A DNA stretch of 5,477 bases from JARRRD01 sp046706685 (lineage in GTDB: Bacteria > Nitrospirota > Thermodesulfovibrionia > Thermodesulfovibrionales > UBA6898): positions 1 through 5,477 of the forward strand of contig JBJKPE010000257.1 of assembly GCA_046706685.1 (NCBI GenBank), read 5' to 3'. Shown in pieces: positions 1 to 4,795 of the stretch (within the stretch, counting starts at the first letter, position 1; the number at the start of each line of letters is the position of its first letter). A model generated the notes under the pieces. It searched no databases. It saw only the letters and a program-made list of their open reading frames with translations, and had not been told where the DNA came from. The translations under genes and the position numbers were made by a program.

Positions 1-137
1 AGCACATAGAACACAAAAAAATCAAAAACTTACGTTAGTGAAATACTTCACCCATTTGGTGAGCATTTTCCCGCTTTCAACCTCTTGTTTTTTCTATATT
101 ATTTTTGTGCCTTCTGTGGCCATTTGCTGTTTTTAGG
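1..137 (+). repeat. Intergenic AT-rich repeat, copy 1 (left end cut by window)
   Basis: This stretch matches 1430-1565 almost base for base, with about six substitutions and one single-base indel (a G near position 73 is absent from the other copy). Both copies lie in the same orientation. The match stops at about 137, where the flanks become unrelated, and at base 1 only because the window begins there. The right end carries TGTGGC (115-120), which mirrors a GCCACA at the left end of the complete copy. No open reading frame of note lies in it. It ends 19 bp beyond the bioF stop codon, so it could also act as the bioF 3' region. The sequence identity is seen directly; its mobility or function is unknown. 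Confidence 0.9.
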
Positions 138-156
138 TTTATTTTTCCGCAAGCCC

Positions 157-1293
157 TTAGCCGCGAAATCTTTTCAGTGTATCGATGAGTATGCCTATCT
201 GATTTTCTGTATGGGAGGCGCTTACTGCCAGCCTTATCCTCGGGTCCCGGACGGAGGGCGGCCTGATGGCCGGCGCGTATATCCCGTTTTGTGACAGGAA
301 CTCAGCCAGCCTTATTGTTTCCGTTATATCCCCCGCCCGGATGGGAACAATCGGCGTTTCACTCCCCATCGTGTCATAATCCATGCTCCTGAGGCCCCTG
401 ACAAGCAGTTCTCTGTTGGCCCAGAGCCTCTTCAACGGCTTCGCATCTTTTTTAAGCAGGTCGAGCGCGGCAAGAGATGCAGAGATAACACAAGCCGGGA
501 GGGCTGTCGAGAAGATGAAGCTTCTGGCGGAGTTTGTTAACCATTCGGTGACGACTTCGCTGCCCGCGGCAAAGCCCCCGAAGGAGCCGAGGGCCTTCGA
601 GAATGTCCCCATCTGTATCACCATTGGCTCCGGCTCGATGTTAAAGTGCGAGAGCGCTCCCCGGCCTTCACCGAGGACACCGGTCCCGTGGGCATCGTCT
701 AGGTAAAGGACTGCGCCATATCTCCGGCAGATTTCGTGGATTTCCCTGAGCGGGGCAATGTCCCCGTCCATACTGAAAACGGAGTCGGTGATGACCAACC
801 TTCTTCTTGCCGGCTCCCTGCCCATAAGTGTCTCCAGGTGATGCAGGTCTTTATGCCGGTAGACGACGGTTTTTGCCCTGCTGAGCCTGCAGCCGTCGAT
901 TATGCTTGCGTGGTTTAATTCGTCGCTGAAGATCACGTCGCCCGATGATCCCAGCGCGGGGATTATGCCGGTGTTGGCGGCATAGCCTGAGTTGAACAGG
1001 AGGGCCGATTCTGTGGCCTTGAATTCCGCAATCTCCTTTTCCAGTTCCCGGTGGAGATCGGTCCCCCCGGCAAGGAGTCGCGAGGACCCCGACCCGAACC
1101 CGTATCTCTCCGCTGCAGGTTTCAGCGACTCCACGATCTCGGGACGGCCGGCGAAGCCGAGGTAATCGTTTGATGAGAAGTTTACATATTCCCTTCCGCC
1201 GAAGCGTATGGTGGGGCCCTGGGCGGATGTCCGCGAAATTAAATGGCGGACAAGGTTCTTCTTTTTAAGGTCTTCCAGTTCCTTTTCGAACAC
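157..1293 (-). CDS. bioF: 8-amino-7-oxononanoate synthase (BioF), PLP-dependent
   Basis: This cytosolic enzyme of the alpha-oxoamine synthase family condenses pimeloyl-ACP or pimeloyl-CoA with L-alanine to give 8-amino-7-oxononanoate, the first committed step of biotin ring assembly. The 378 residues are the usual full length. Visible family motifs, in order, are SNDYLG (41-46), GSGSSRLLAGG (67-77), LNHASIIDG with the PLP-stacking His128, DDAHGTG (199-205) with Asp199 and His202, and GTFSKALGSFGG (229-240), whose Lys233 should form the Schiff base with PLP. The GSGSSRL form favours BioF over the related 2-amino-3-ketobutyrate CoA ligase. The start is GTG: an in-frame TAA lies four codons upstream, so nothing longer is possible. 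No convincing Shine-Dalgarno precedes it. No other bio gene lies in the window, and direct repeats sit on both sides. Confidence 0.95.
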   Translation of the reverse strand: MFEKELEDLKKKNLVRHLISRTSAQGPTIRFGGREYVNFSSNDYLGFAGRPEIVESLKPAAERYGFGSGSSRLLAGGTDLHRELEKEIAEFKATESALLFNSGYAANTGIIPALGSSGDVIFSDELNHASIIDGCRLSRAKTVVYRHKDLHHLETLMGREPARRRLVITDSVFSMDGDIAPLREIHEICRRYGAVLYLDDAHGTGVLGEGRGALSHFNIEPEPMVIQMGTFSKALGSFGGFAAGSEVVTEWLTNSARSFIFSTALPACVISASLAALDLLKKDAKPLKRLWANRELLVRGLRSMDYDTMGSETPIVPIRAGDITETIRLAEFLSQNGIYAPAIRPPSVRDPRIRLAVSASHTENQIGILIDTLKRFRG

Positions 1294-1301
1294 AACTGAA
1301 T

Positions 1302-1330
1302 ATTATCATAAACCTTGCCGATACCGGCAA
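1302..1330 (-). promoter_or_regulatory. Probable bioF promoter, possibly giving a leaderless mRNA
   Basis: Reading the minus strand, TTGCCG (1325-1330, four of six -35 bases) is followed after 17 bp by GATAAT (1302-1307, five of six -10 bases). Only 8 bp separate the -10 box from the bioF GTG, so transcription would begin at or within a few bases of the start codon. This fits the absence of a ribosome binding site. The -35 box is also one arm of a perfect inverted repeat, TTGCCG-ATAC-CGGCAA (1315-1330 on the plus strand), which could be an operator. It does not resemble the classical BirA operator as I know it. The boxes are seen; promoter activity is inferred. Confidence 0.5.
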
Positions 1331-1360
1331 AGGGGATGGTCAATCACCTTCGCCAGACGG

Positions 1361-1392
1361 CAAGCTTTCAAGCTGACAAGCCCTCAAGCAGG
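1361..1392 (+). repeat. Four tandem octamers beginning CAAGC
   Basis: CAAGC recurs at 1361, 1369, 1377 and 1385, exactly 8 bp apart, each followed by a variable triplet (TTT, TGA, CCT, AGG). The first two units also form an AGCTT-TC-AAGCT inverted repeat. The array lies between the bioF promoter and the second copy of the long repeat. It may be a degenerate microsatellite or a set of protein-binding sites; nothing in the sequence decides between these. Confidence 0.6.
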
Positions 1393-1429
1393 ACTCCAAT
1401 GATCCTAAAAAAAGCGTTGAGCCACAATA

Positions 1430-1565
1430 AGCACATAGAACACAAAAAAATCAAAAACTTATGTTAGTGAAATACTTCTCCCATTTGGTGAGCATTTTCC
1501 CCTTTCAACCTCTTGTTTTTTCTATGTGATATTTGTGCCTTCTGTGGCCATTTGCCGTTTTTTGG
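1430..1565 (+). repeat. Intergenic AT-rich repeat, copy 2
   Basis: This is the second copy of the repeat at 1-137, in direct orientation and about 1.43 kb away, with bioF between them. Here the left boundary is visible: GCCACA at 1421-1426 faces TGTGGC at 1543-1548, suggesting an element of about 128 bp with imperfect inverted ends. Identity to copy 1 runs on about 17 bp past TGTGGC. Further inside, CACATAGAA near the left end (1432-1440) has its complement TTCTATGTG (1518-1526) near the right end. The interior has no coding potential. It resembles, from memory, the CACAGAG-type intergenic repeats seen in many environmental bacterial genomes. Confidence 0.9.
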
Positions 1566-1635
1566 GATGATTCAGTGTTCGCTTTTTACGGTATCTGCGA
1601 TATGCTCTTTGCTCCCTTCCCTTCCGGGGGCGTAC
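1566..1635. other. Intergenic gap with no recognised feature
   Basis: This gap lies between the second repeat copy and the terminator of the small gene. I see no reading frame with a ribosome binding site, no hairpin and no promoter pair on either strand. With the bioF promoter, the octamer array, repeat copy 2 and the terminator, it makes up the 400 bp between the bioF start and the small gene's stop codon. Confidence 0.5.
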
Positions 1636-1663
1636 AAAAAAAAGGACGGCTTTTCAGCCATCC
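1636..1663 (-). terminator. Strong intrinsic terminator of the small Lys-rich gene
   Basis: On the minus strand, GGATGGCT and AGCCGTCC form an 8-bp stem with one G-U pair, closed by a GAAA tetraloop and followed directly by eight T residues (1636-1643). The stem starts 30 bp after the TAA of the 27-codon gene. No comparable hairpin follows the exchanger gene at 1877, so this may also end read-through transcripts from the upstream three-gene operon. Confidence 0.92.
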
Positions 1664-1693
1664 CTTCAGGAAATGCCATATAACGTTGCCAGG

Positions 1694-1777
1694 TTATTTC
1701 TTGGTCTGTTTCTTGGTAGCCTTTGTTGCGGTCTTCTTTGTGGTACCGCATGCTCCGCCTTTGGATTTGCAGGCCAT
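1694..1777 (-). CDS. Small 27-residue Lys/Thr-rich protein with two cysteines, function unknown
   Basis: A 28-codon reading frame (ATG to TAA) has everything expected of a real gene: AAGGAGG at 1784-1790 placed 6 nt before the ATG, a consensus-like promoter just upstream and an intrinsic terminator 30 bp after the stop. The peptide begins MACKSKGGACG, with Cys3 and Cys10 in a Gly-rich head. It continues as a tail of Lys, Thr and Ala (TTKKTATKATKKQTKK). Nine residues are Lys and there are no acidic residues, so it is strongly basic. There is no hydrophobic segment, hence no signal peptide or membrane span. The tail resembles the Lys/Ala/Thr-rich tails of histone H1-like and nucleoid proteins, which suggests nucleic-acid binding, but this is inference from composition. 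The two Cys could bind metal or form a disulphide. I do not recognise a named family. Confidence 0.8.
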   Translation of the reverse strand: MACKSKGGACGTTKKTATKATKKQTKK

Positions 1778-1805
1778 GGCCGACCTCCTTTTTGGGATTT
1801 TTTCC

Positions 1806-1834
1806 AACATATCACAGTCCGAGCCTGTTGTCAA
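1806..1834 (-). promoter_or_regulatory. Sigma-70-type promoter of the small Lys-rich gene
   Basis: On the minus strand a perfect TTGACA (1829-1834) is separated by 17 bp from TATGTT (1806-1811, four of six). The predicted start near 1799 gives a leader of about 22 nt containing the AAGGAGG site. The -10 region shares TGATATGTT with the hup promoter, with the same -35 and the same spacing. It lies downstream of the exchanger stop codon, so the small gene can be expressed independently of that operon. Confidence 0.75.
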
Positions 1835-1876
1835 GAATCAGCGGTGTGCGACATCGGCCTAAATTTGCAGGAAATT

Positions 1877-2896
1877 CTACCTCAATATCACCACCAGAAC
1901 ATAGACCAGGTAAAGGCATCCGGGGAAAAGCATCGTAAAAGGAGAAATCTTCTTCCCCGCGAGGAGCGTTGCCAATATGACCAGAGACGATGTTATCGCT
2001 ATCAGAGCCGAAAAAAGGGCCATGCCCGTTATTTGCCATTCGGTAAAAAGCAATCCGACGGAGACGGGGAAGACCGACTGGAAAACCATTGCACCCGTTA
2101 TGTTCCCCAGCGCCAGACTGTCTTTGCCCTTCCACGTCCATGTTACGCTGTTGAATTTTTCCGGGAGTTCAGTCGCCACCGGGGCCAGAAGGAGCGCAAA
2201 AAGGAGGGGGTTCATCCCGAGCCTCACGGCCACATGCTCAAGGCTTTCGACAAAGGTATGCGCGCCTTGTATCATTAGGACAAGAGATGCCGCTACCTGC
2301 AGCAATACCAGAGCGAGAGGGGGCGTTTCCGACCGGACAGCCGGCTTCACTCTCTTTATCAGTCTCCAGAGATACATCATCTCTGTATGTTCAAGCTCGG
2401 CACTCTCATCCCGGAACGTAAGGTATGCATAAAAGAGATAACCGCATACCAGGCATATGGACAGGGGAACCAGGGACTTTTTACCGAGTAAATGCGGAAG
2501 AAGGACTGCGAGCGAATACATCACGAGGAAAAAAGTCAGGTCCCGCTTCATTGAACCCGGCTCGACGTTCAATGCGAGTTTACGTCTTTTGCGGAGGGCG
2601 GAAACGAGAGCTGTCAGCCCCACGAGAAACAAGGCGAGGGTCGAGAGCATGAAGGGTGCGCCGAGGATCGCCCCGACACCTATGTCTGATGCCGATTTCC
2701 CTCCATAGAAAAAAATGGCCACAACAGGGAGGATTGTCTCGGGGAGGGCCGTGCCAACGGCCGCCAAAATACTCCCGACTACGGCCTGTGAAAAAGAAAA
2801 ATGCCGGCCTAACGCCTCTATCCCATTGGTAAAAAATTCGGCCGCCAGAAGGATCAGAACGAGCCCCAGCAGAAGTAACGAAGCCTGTGCCGGCAT
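1877..2896 (-). CDS. Sodium/calcium exchanger family membrane protein (CaCA superfamily)
   Basis: This 339-residue inner-membrane cation antiporter probably exchanges Ca2+ (or another cation) against Na+ or H+. Two inverted halves, each carrying the family's alpha repeat, are visible: AVGTALPETILP (46-57) with GVGAILGAPF (73-82) in the first half, and APVATELPEKFN (238-249) with LALGNITGAMVF (261-272) in the second. The acidic residues Glu53, Glu243 and Glu246 sit where the family binds cations. About ten hydrophobic segments alternate with a charged central loop (about 160-190). Length is typical of bacterial members. Its ATG overlaps the stop of the preceding stress-protein gene by one base (TAATG), and no Shine-Dalgarno is evident, so it is probably translated by coupling. 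It is the last gene of the operon. The exact ion is not predictable from sequence. Confidence 0.85.
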   Translation of the reverse strand: MPAQASLLLLGLVLILLAAEFFTNGIEALGRHFSFSQAVVGSILAAVGTALPETILPVVAIFFYGGKSASDIGVGAILGAPFMLSTLALFLVGLTALVSALRKRRKLALNVEPGSMKRDLTFFLVMYSLAVLLPHLLGKKSLVPLSICLVCGYLFYAYLTFRDESAELEHTEMMYLWRLIKRVKPAVRSETPPLALVLLQVAASLVLMIQGAHTFVESLEHVAVRLGMNPLLFALLLAPVATELPEKFNSVTWTWKGKDSLALGNITGAMVFQSVFPVSVGLLFTEWQITGMALFSALIAITSSLVILATLLAGKKISPFTMLFPGCLYLVYVLVVILR

Positions 2897-3765
2897 TAAT
2901 GTACGATCAGAACGGGACAGGGGGAAGACTTCAGAACGGCCTCTGTCGTGCTGCCGACGAGGATGCTCTTGAGGTAGGACAGCCCCCTTGCTCCCATGAC
3001 GATCAGGTCACACCGCTTTTCTTCCGCGATGGAAGATATTATCTTTGAGGGAGACCCGTGGTGTATTTCTCCCTCCCCCTCAATTCTGTGGTCTCTGCAG
3101 ACGGTCCCCAGCCTGGATCCGGCCTCCTCACGCATTACCCGGTCGAATTTCTCCCTCTCTTCTTCTCCCAGCTTTTTCCATACGCCCCATTTCTCCTTTA
3201 TCAGATAAGAAGGGATTACGTGGACAAGGTGGAGCCTGGCCCGAAAAAGGGATGTGAGTTTTTTGGCCGTCGAAATGGCCTTTTCCGAATTTTCAGAAAA
3301 ATCAACGGGACAGAGCACATTCCGGACCGTTACAGAGCCGAGAGCAGCGCCCTCCGCGGCCTTGCCCCTGACCACGAGCATTGGTATGCGCAAGGTTTTT
3401 ATGAGCCGTTCCGAACTGCTCGGCCTGAGCGCGTGAGAGCTATATCCGATAACCAGGAACTCGGGAGATGTCTCTTCGATAATTTCCTTGAATGATTCAT
3501 GGAGACGGCCCAATACGATCCGGTATTCGGCCGTGGCCCCTGCCTCTTCCAGGCGGGACTTCCAACCTCTCATCTGAGCTTCCTCTCTGGCCTTTTCCTC
3601 CTCTATGTACGATGCGAGGTAAGACGGCGGCGTGAGGAGATAATCTATGACATAGAGAAGCCTTATGGGCGCCTTGGTGGCAGTTGCAAAACAGGCGGCA
3701 TAAGAGACCACATTTTCCGTGTAAGGTCCGAGATCGATTCCGGCGACGATGCAGTCAGGCGTCAC
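2896..3765 (-). CDS. Universal stress protein with two tandem Usp domains
   Basis: This 289-residue cytosolic protein consists of two Usp (UspA-like, adenine-nucleotide-binding alpha/beta) domains, about residues 3-134 and 147-289. The C-terminal domain keeps the ATP-binding signature G-2x-G-9x-G-S (Gly258, Gly261, Gly271, Ser272) within VMGARGLSYLKSILVGS. The N-terminal domain has lost it: after IGYSSHALRPSSSER the second and third glycines are missing. One half should therefore bind ATP and the other is probably structural. The start is GTG, overlapping the preceding stop by four bases (GTGA), so translation is likely coupled to the thiamine-binding gene. The position next to an ion exchanger suggests it may modulate transport in response to energy state, as some Usp proteins do; this is inference. 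Confidence 0.9.
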   Translation of the reverse strand: MTPDCIVAGIDLGPYTENVVSYAACFATATKAPIRLLYVIDYLLTPPSYLASYIEEEKAREEAQMRGWKSRLEEAGATAEYRIVLGRLHESFKEIIEETSPEFLVIGYSSHALRPSSSERLIKTLRIPMLVVRGKAAEGAALGSVTVRNVLCPVDFSENSEKAISTAKKLTSLFRARLHLVHVIPSYLIKEKWGVWKKLGEEEREKFDRVMREEAGSRLGTVCRDHRIEGEGEIHHGSPSKIISSIAEEKRCDLIVMGARGLSYLKSILVGSTTEAVLKSSPCPVLIVH

Positions 3766-4067
3766 TTTTTTAGGGTCTTGCCGAGCCTTCTTTCAATCGA
3801 CTCCACCTTCTGGTCGATCCTGGCAGGTCTTTCCTTTCGGTCGTCTATTGAGACGGTCGTGATGACCCTTTCCTCTTCTTTCATGACGGTCATGTGACAT
3901 TTTCTGATCAGTTTGAATAATTCATCCCATTCTCCCTCCACGACTGTGCCCATGGGATTTACCTTATAGGGAAGCCCGCTTGCGTCGACAATCTCCAGGA
4001 CCTCCGCAACCCTGTCACCCAGGCTGCTGCCGGAACCGATGGGAACTATGCTGAACTCTGCGAGCAT
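3762..4067 (-). CDS. MTH1187 family (DUF77) thiamine-binding protein
   Basis: This is a small cytosolic ferredoxin-fold protein of 101 residues, the usual family length. Family hallmarks are the opening AEFSIVPIGSG, then NPMGTVVEGEWDEL (37-50), KCHMTVMKEEERVITTVSIDDR (56-77) and a C-terminal helix VESIERRLGK. Members are reported to bind thiamine or its pyrimidine precursor and to form tetramers; no catalytic activity is established. I chose the ATG at 4067 because homologues begin at this point and GGAG (4073-4076) precedes it by 5 nt. An in-frame ATG at 4118 would add 17 polar residues unlike the family, and it falls in the loop of a GC-rich hairpin. It is the first gene of the operon with the stress protein and the exchanger. 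Confidence 0.88.
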   Translation of the reverse strand: MLAEFSIVPIGSGSSLGDRVAEVLEIVDASGLPYKVNPMGTVVEGEWDELFKLIRKCHMTVMKEEERVITTVSIDDRKERPARIDQKVESIERRLGKTLKK

Positions 4068-4107
4068 AACGTCTCCATTTCTCTTCTTCTCGTTGTGATG
4101 TACCGGA

Positions 4108-4147
4108 GCCGGCTTCATGCCGGCCCCTCTGCCCTTCTCGCGAGGGG
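4108..4147 (-). other. GC-rich potential hairpins in the operon leader
   Basis: Upstream of the thiamine-binding gene, GCCGGC (4108-4113) and GCCGGC (4119-4124) can pair around a five-base loop that holds the alternative ATG. Next to it CCCCTC (4124-4129) can pair with GAGGGG (4142-4147). I looked for a TPP riboswitch because of the gene product, but saw none of its conserved elements. No clear promoter pair was found between here and the hup terminator. A regulatory role is speculative. Confidence 0.3.
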
Positions 4148-4234
4148 TACCGCTTTATCCCTCCTGTGAGAGCAAGGGTTTTACGCGCAACTCAACATGT
4201 ACGTATTAGGAACAGATTAGCAGAAAAGAGGGGA

Positions 4235-4273
4235 AAATTAAAGGGACAAACCTGTTGTTTGCCCCTTTAATTT
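4235..4273 (-). terminator. Intrinsic terminator of the hup gene, symmetric
   Basis: AAATTAAAGGGACAAAC (4235-4251) pairs over 17 bp with 4257-4273 around a five-base loop; the only irregularity is one position that is a G-U pair on the minus-strand RNA. The A/T-rich outer part supplies a T-rich tail after the G/C core. It begins about 20 bp after the hup stop codon. The symmetry would allow termination in both directions, insulating hup from the operon to its left. Confidence 0.85.
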
Positions 4274-4292
4274 AAACGGAAGAGTGAAATTA

Positions 4293-4568
4293 TTATTTTT
4301 TGACAGCGTCTTTCAGTGCCTTGCCCGCCGTAAATTTCGGAGTTTTAGCGGCTGGTATGTTGATTGTCTGTCCCGTCTGCGGATTGCGTCCTTTTCTGGC
4401 TTTCCTCTTCGTCACCGAAAAAGTACCGAACCCCACGATGGTAACTTTCTGTCCCTTCTTCAGCGCCGCCTTGACAGCATCAAGAGTGGAATCGAACGCC
4501 CTTGTCGCGTCCGCCTTGCTGAGGCCCGCCCCGGAAGCGATTTTTTCGATAAGTTCCGTCTTTGTCAT
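4293..4568 (-). CDS. hup: HU-family nucleoid DNA-binding protein
   Basis: This 91-residue histone-like protein forms dimers that bind and bend DNA without strong sequence preference, compacting the nucleoid and assisting replication and recombination. Seen directly are the helical N-terminus MTKTELIEKIA, the GFGTF motif (46-50), the DNA-contacting arm RKGRNPQTG (58-66) with the intercalating Pro63, and the Lys-rich C-terminus KALKDAVKK. Length is exactly typical. GFGTFSVTKRKARKG and a lack of IHF-specific features favour HU over IHF. A strong AAAGGAGGG (4574-4582) lies 5 nt before the ATG. It is a single-gene unit with its own promoter and terminator, divergent from the CYTH gene. Confidence 0.97.
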   Translation of the reverse strand: MTKTELIEKIASGAGLSKADATRAFDSTLDAVKAALKKGQKVTIVGFGTFSVTKRKARKGRNPQTGQTINIPAAKTPKFTAGKALKDAVKK

Positions 4569-4593
4569 ATTTTCCCTCCTTTCATAAAGTCAT

Positions 4594-4609
4594 TATTATC
4601 CAAATAATA
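4594..4609 (-). other. AT-only-stem inverted repeat in the hup leader
   Basis: TATTAT and ATAATA form a perfect 6-bp inverted repeat around a four-base spacer, in the predicted 5' leader of hup about 12 bp upstream of its ribosome binding site. As RNA the hairpin would be weak; as DNA it could be a binding site. Confidence 0.35.
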
Positions 4610-4611
4610 GA

Positions 4612-4629
4612 CTTGATTAACATATCAAG
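4612..4629. promoter_or_regulatory. Operator-like palindrome over the hup -10 box
   Basis: CTTGAT and ATCAAG form a perfect 6-bp inverted repeat with a 6-bp spacer, and the -10 hexamer of hup (4619-4624) lies almost wholly within the spacer. A dimeric regulator bound here would block RNA polymerase. HU genes are often autoregulated or growth-phase regulated; the regulator here is unknown. Confidence 0.45.
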
Positions 4630-4647
4630 AACTCTTTGTCTTGTCAA
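4619..4647 (-). promoter_or_regulatory. Sigma-70-type promoter of hup
   Basis: On the minus strand a perfect TTGACA (4642-4647) is followed after 17 bp by TATGTT (4619-4624). The predicted start near 4612 gives a leader of about 44 nt. Its -35 box, spacing and -10 region match those of the small Lys-rich gene's promoter. Confidence 0.8.
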
Positions 4648-4743
4648 GTCCCAAAAAATCGAGCAAAGAAATTGCTGCCGAAGGGAAAACCTCTGATCCT
4701 CTCTTCCGGCTCCCGGGGATTTCATTAAGCACTCCGGATCGGA

Positions 4744-4749
4744 TATAAT
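4744..4749 (+). promoter_or_regulatory. Possible -10 box for the CYTH gene
   Basis: A perfect TATAAT lies 46 bp before the GTG of the CYTH gene, in the divergent region shared with hup. No good -35 hexamer stands 16-18 bp upstream, so the promoter may be weak or need an activator. Confidence 0.4.
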
Positions 4750-4795
4750 CAGACTCGGTCATTTCTAATATTGCCAGCGAAAGGGCTTTTTTGCC

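Noticed and set aside
1361..1392. A CRISPR array
   Set aside because: Units are only 8 bp with 3-bp variable parts, far too short for repeats and spacers, and there are no cas genes.
1..1565. A composite transposon formed by the two long repeats
   Set aside because: No transposase or recombinase gene lies in or between the repeats, and no target-site duplication could be identified because the left end is cut off by the window.
1673..2278. A 201-codon open frame on the plus strand
   Set aside because: It lies antisense to the exchanger and the small Lys-rich gene, has a low-complexity composition without family motifs and no ribosome site. It is a shadow of the real genes.
3058..3495. A 145-codon open frame on the plus strand
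   Set aside because: It is antisense to the universal stress protein, whose motifs are unmistakable on the other strand; no supporting signal.
4068..4118. A longer N-terminus for the thiamine-binding protein (start at 4118)
   Set aside because: The extra 17 residues are polar and unlike the family start; GGAG fits the ATG at 4067, and the upstream ATG sits in a hairpin loop.
4119..4234. A TPP riboswitch ahead of the thiamine-binding gene
   Set aside because: The conserved CUGAGA and related core elements are absent on the minus strand.
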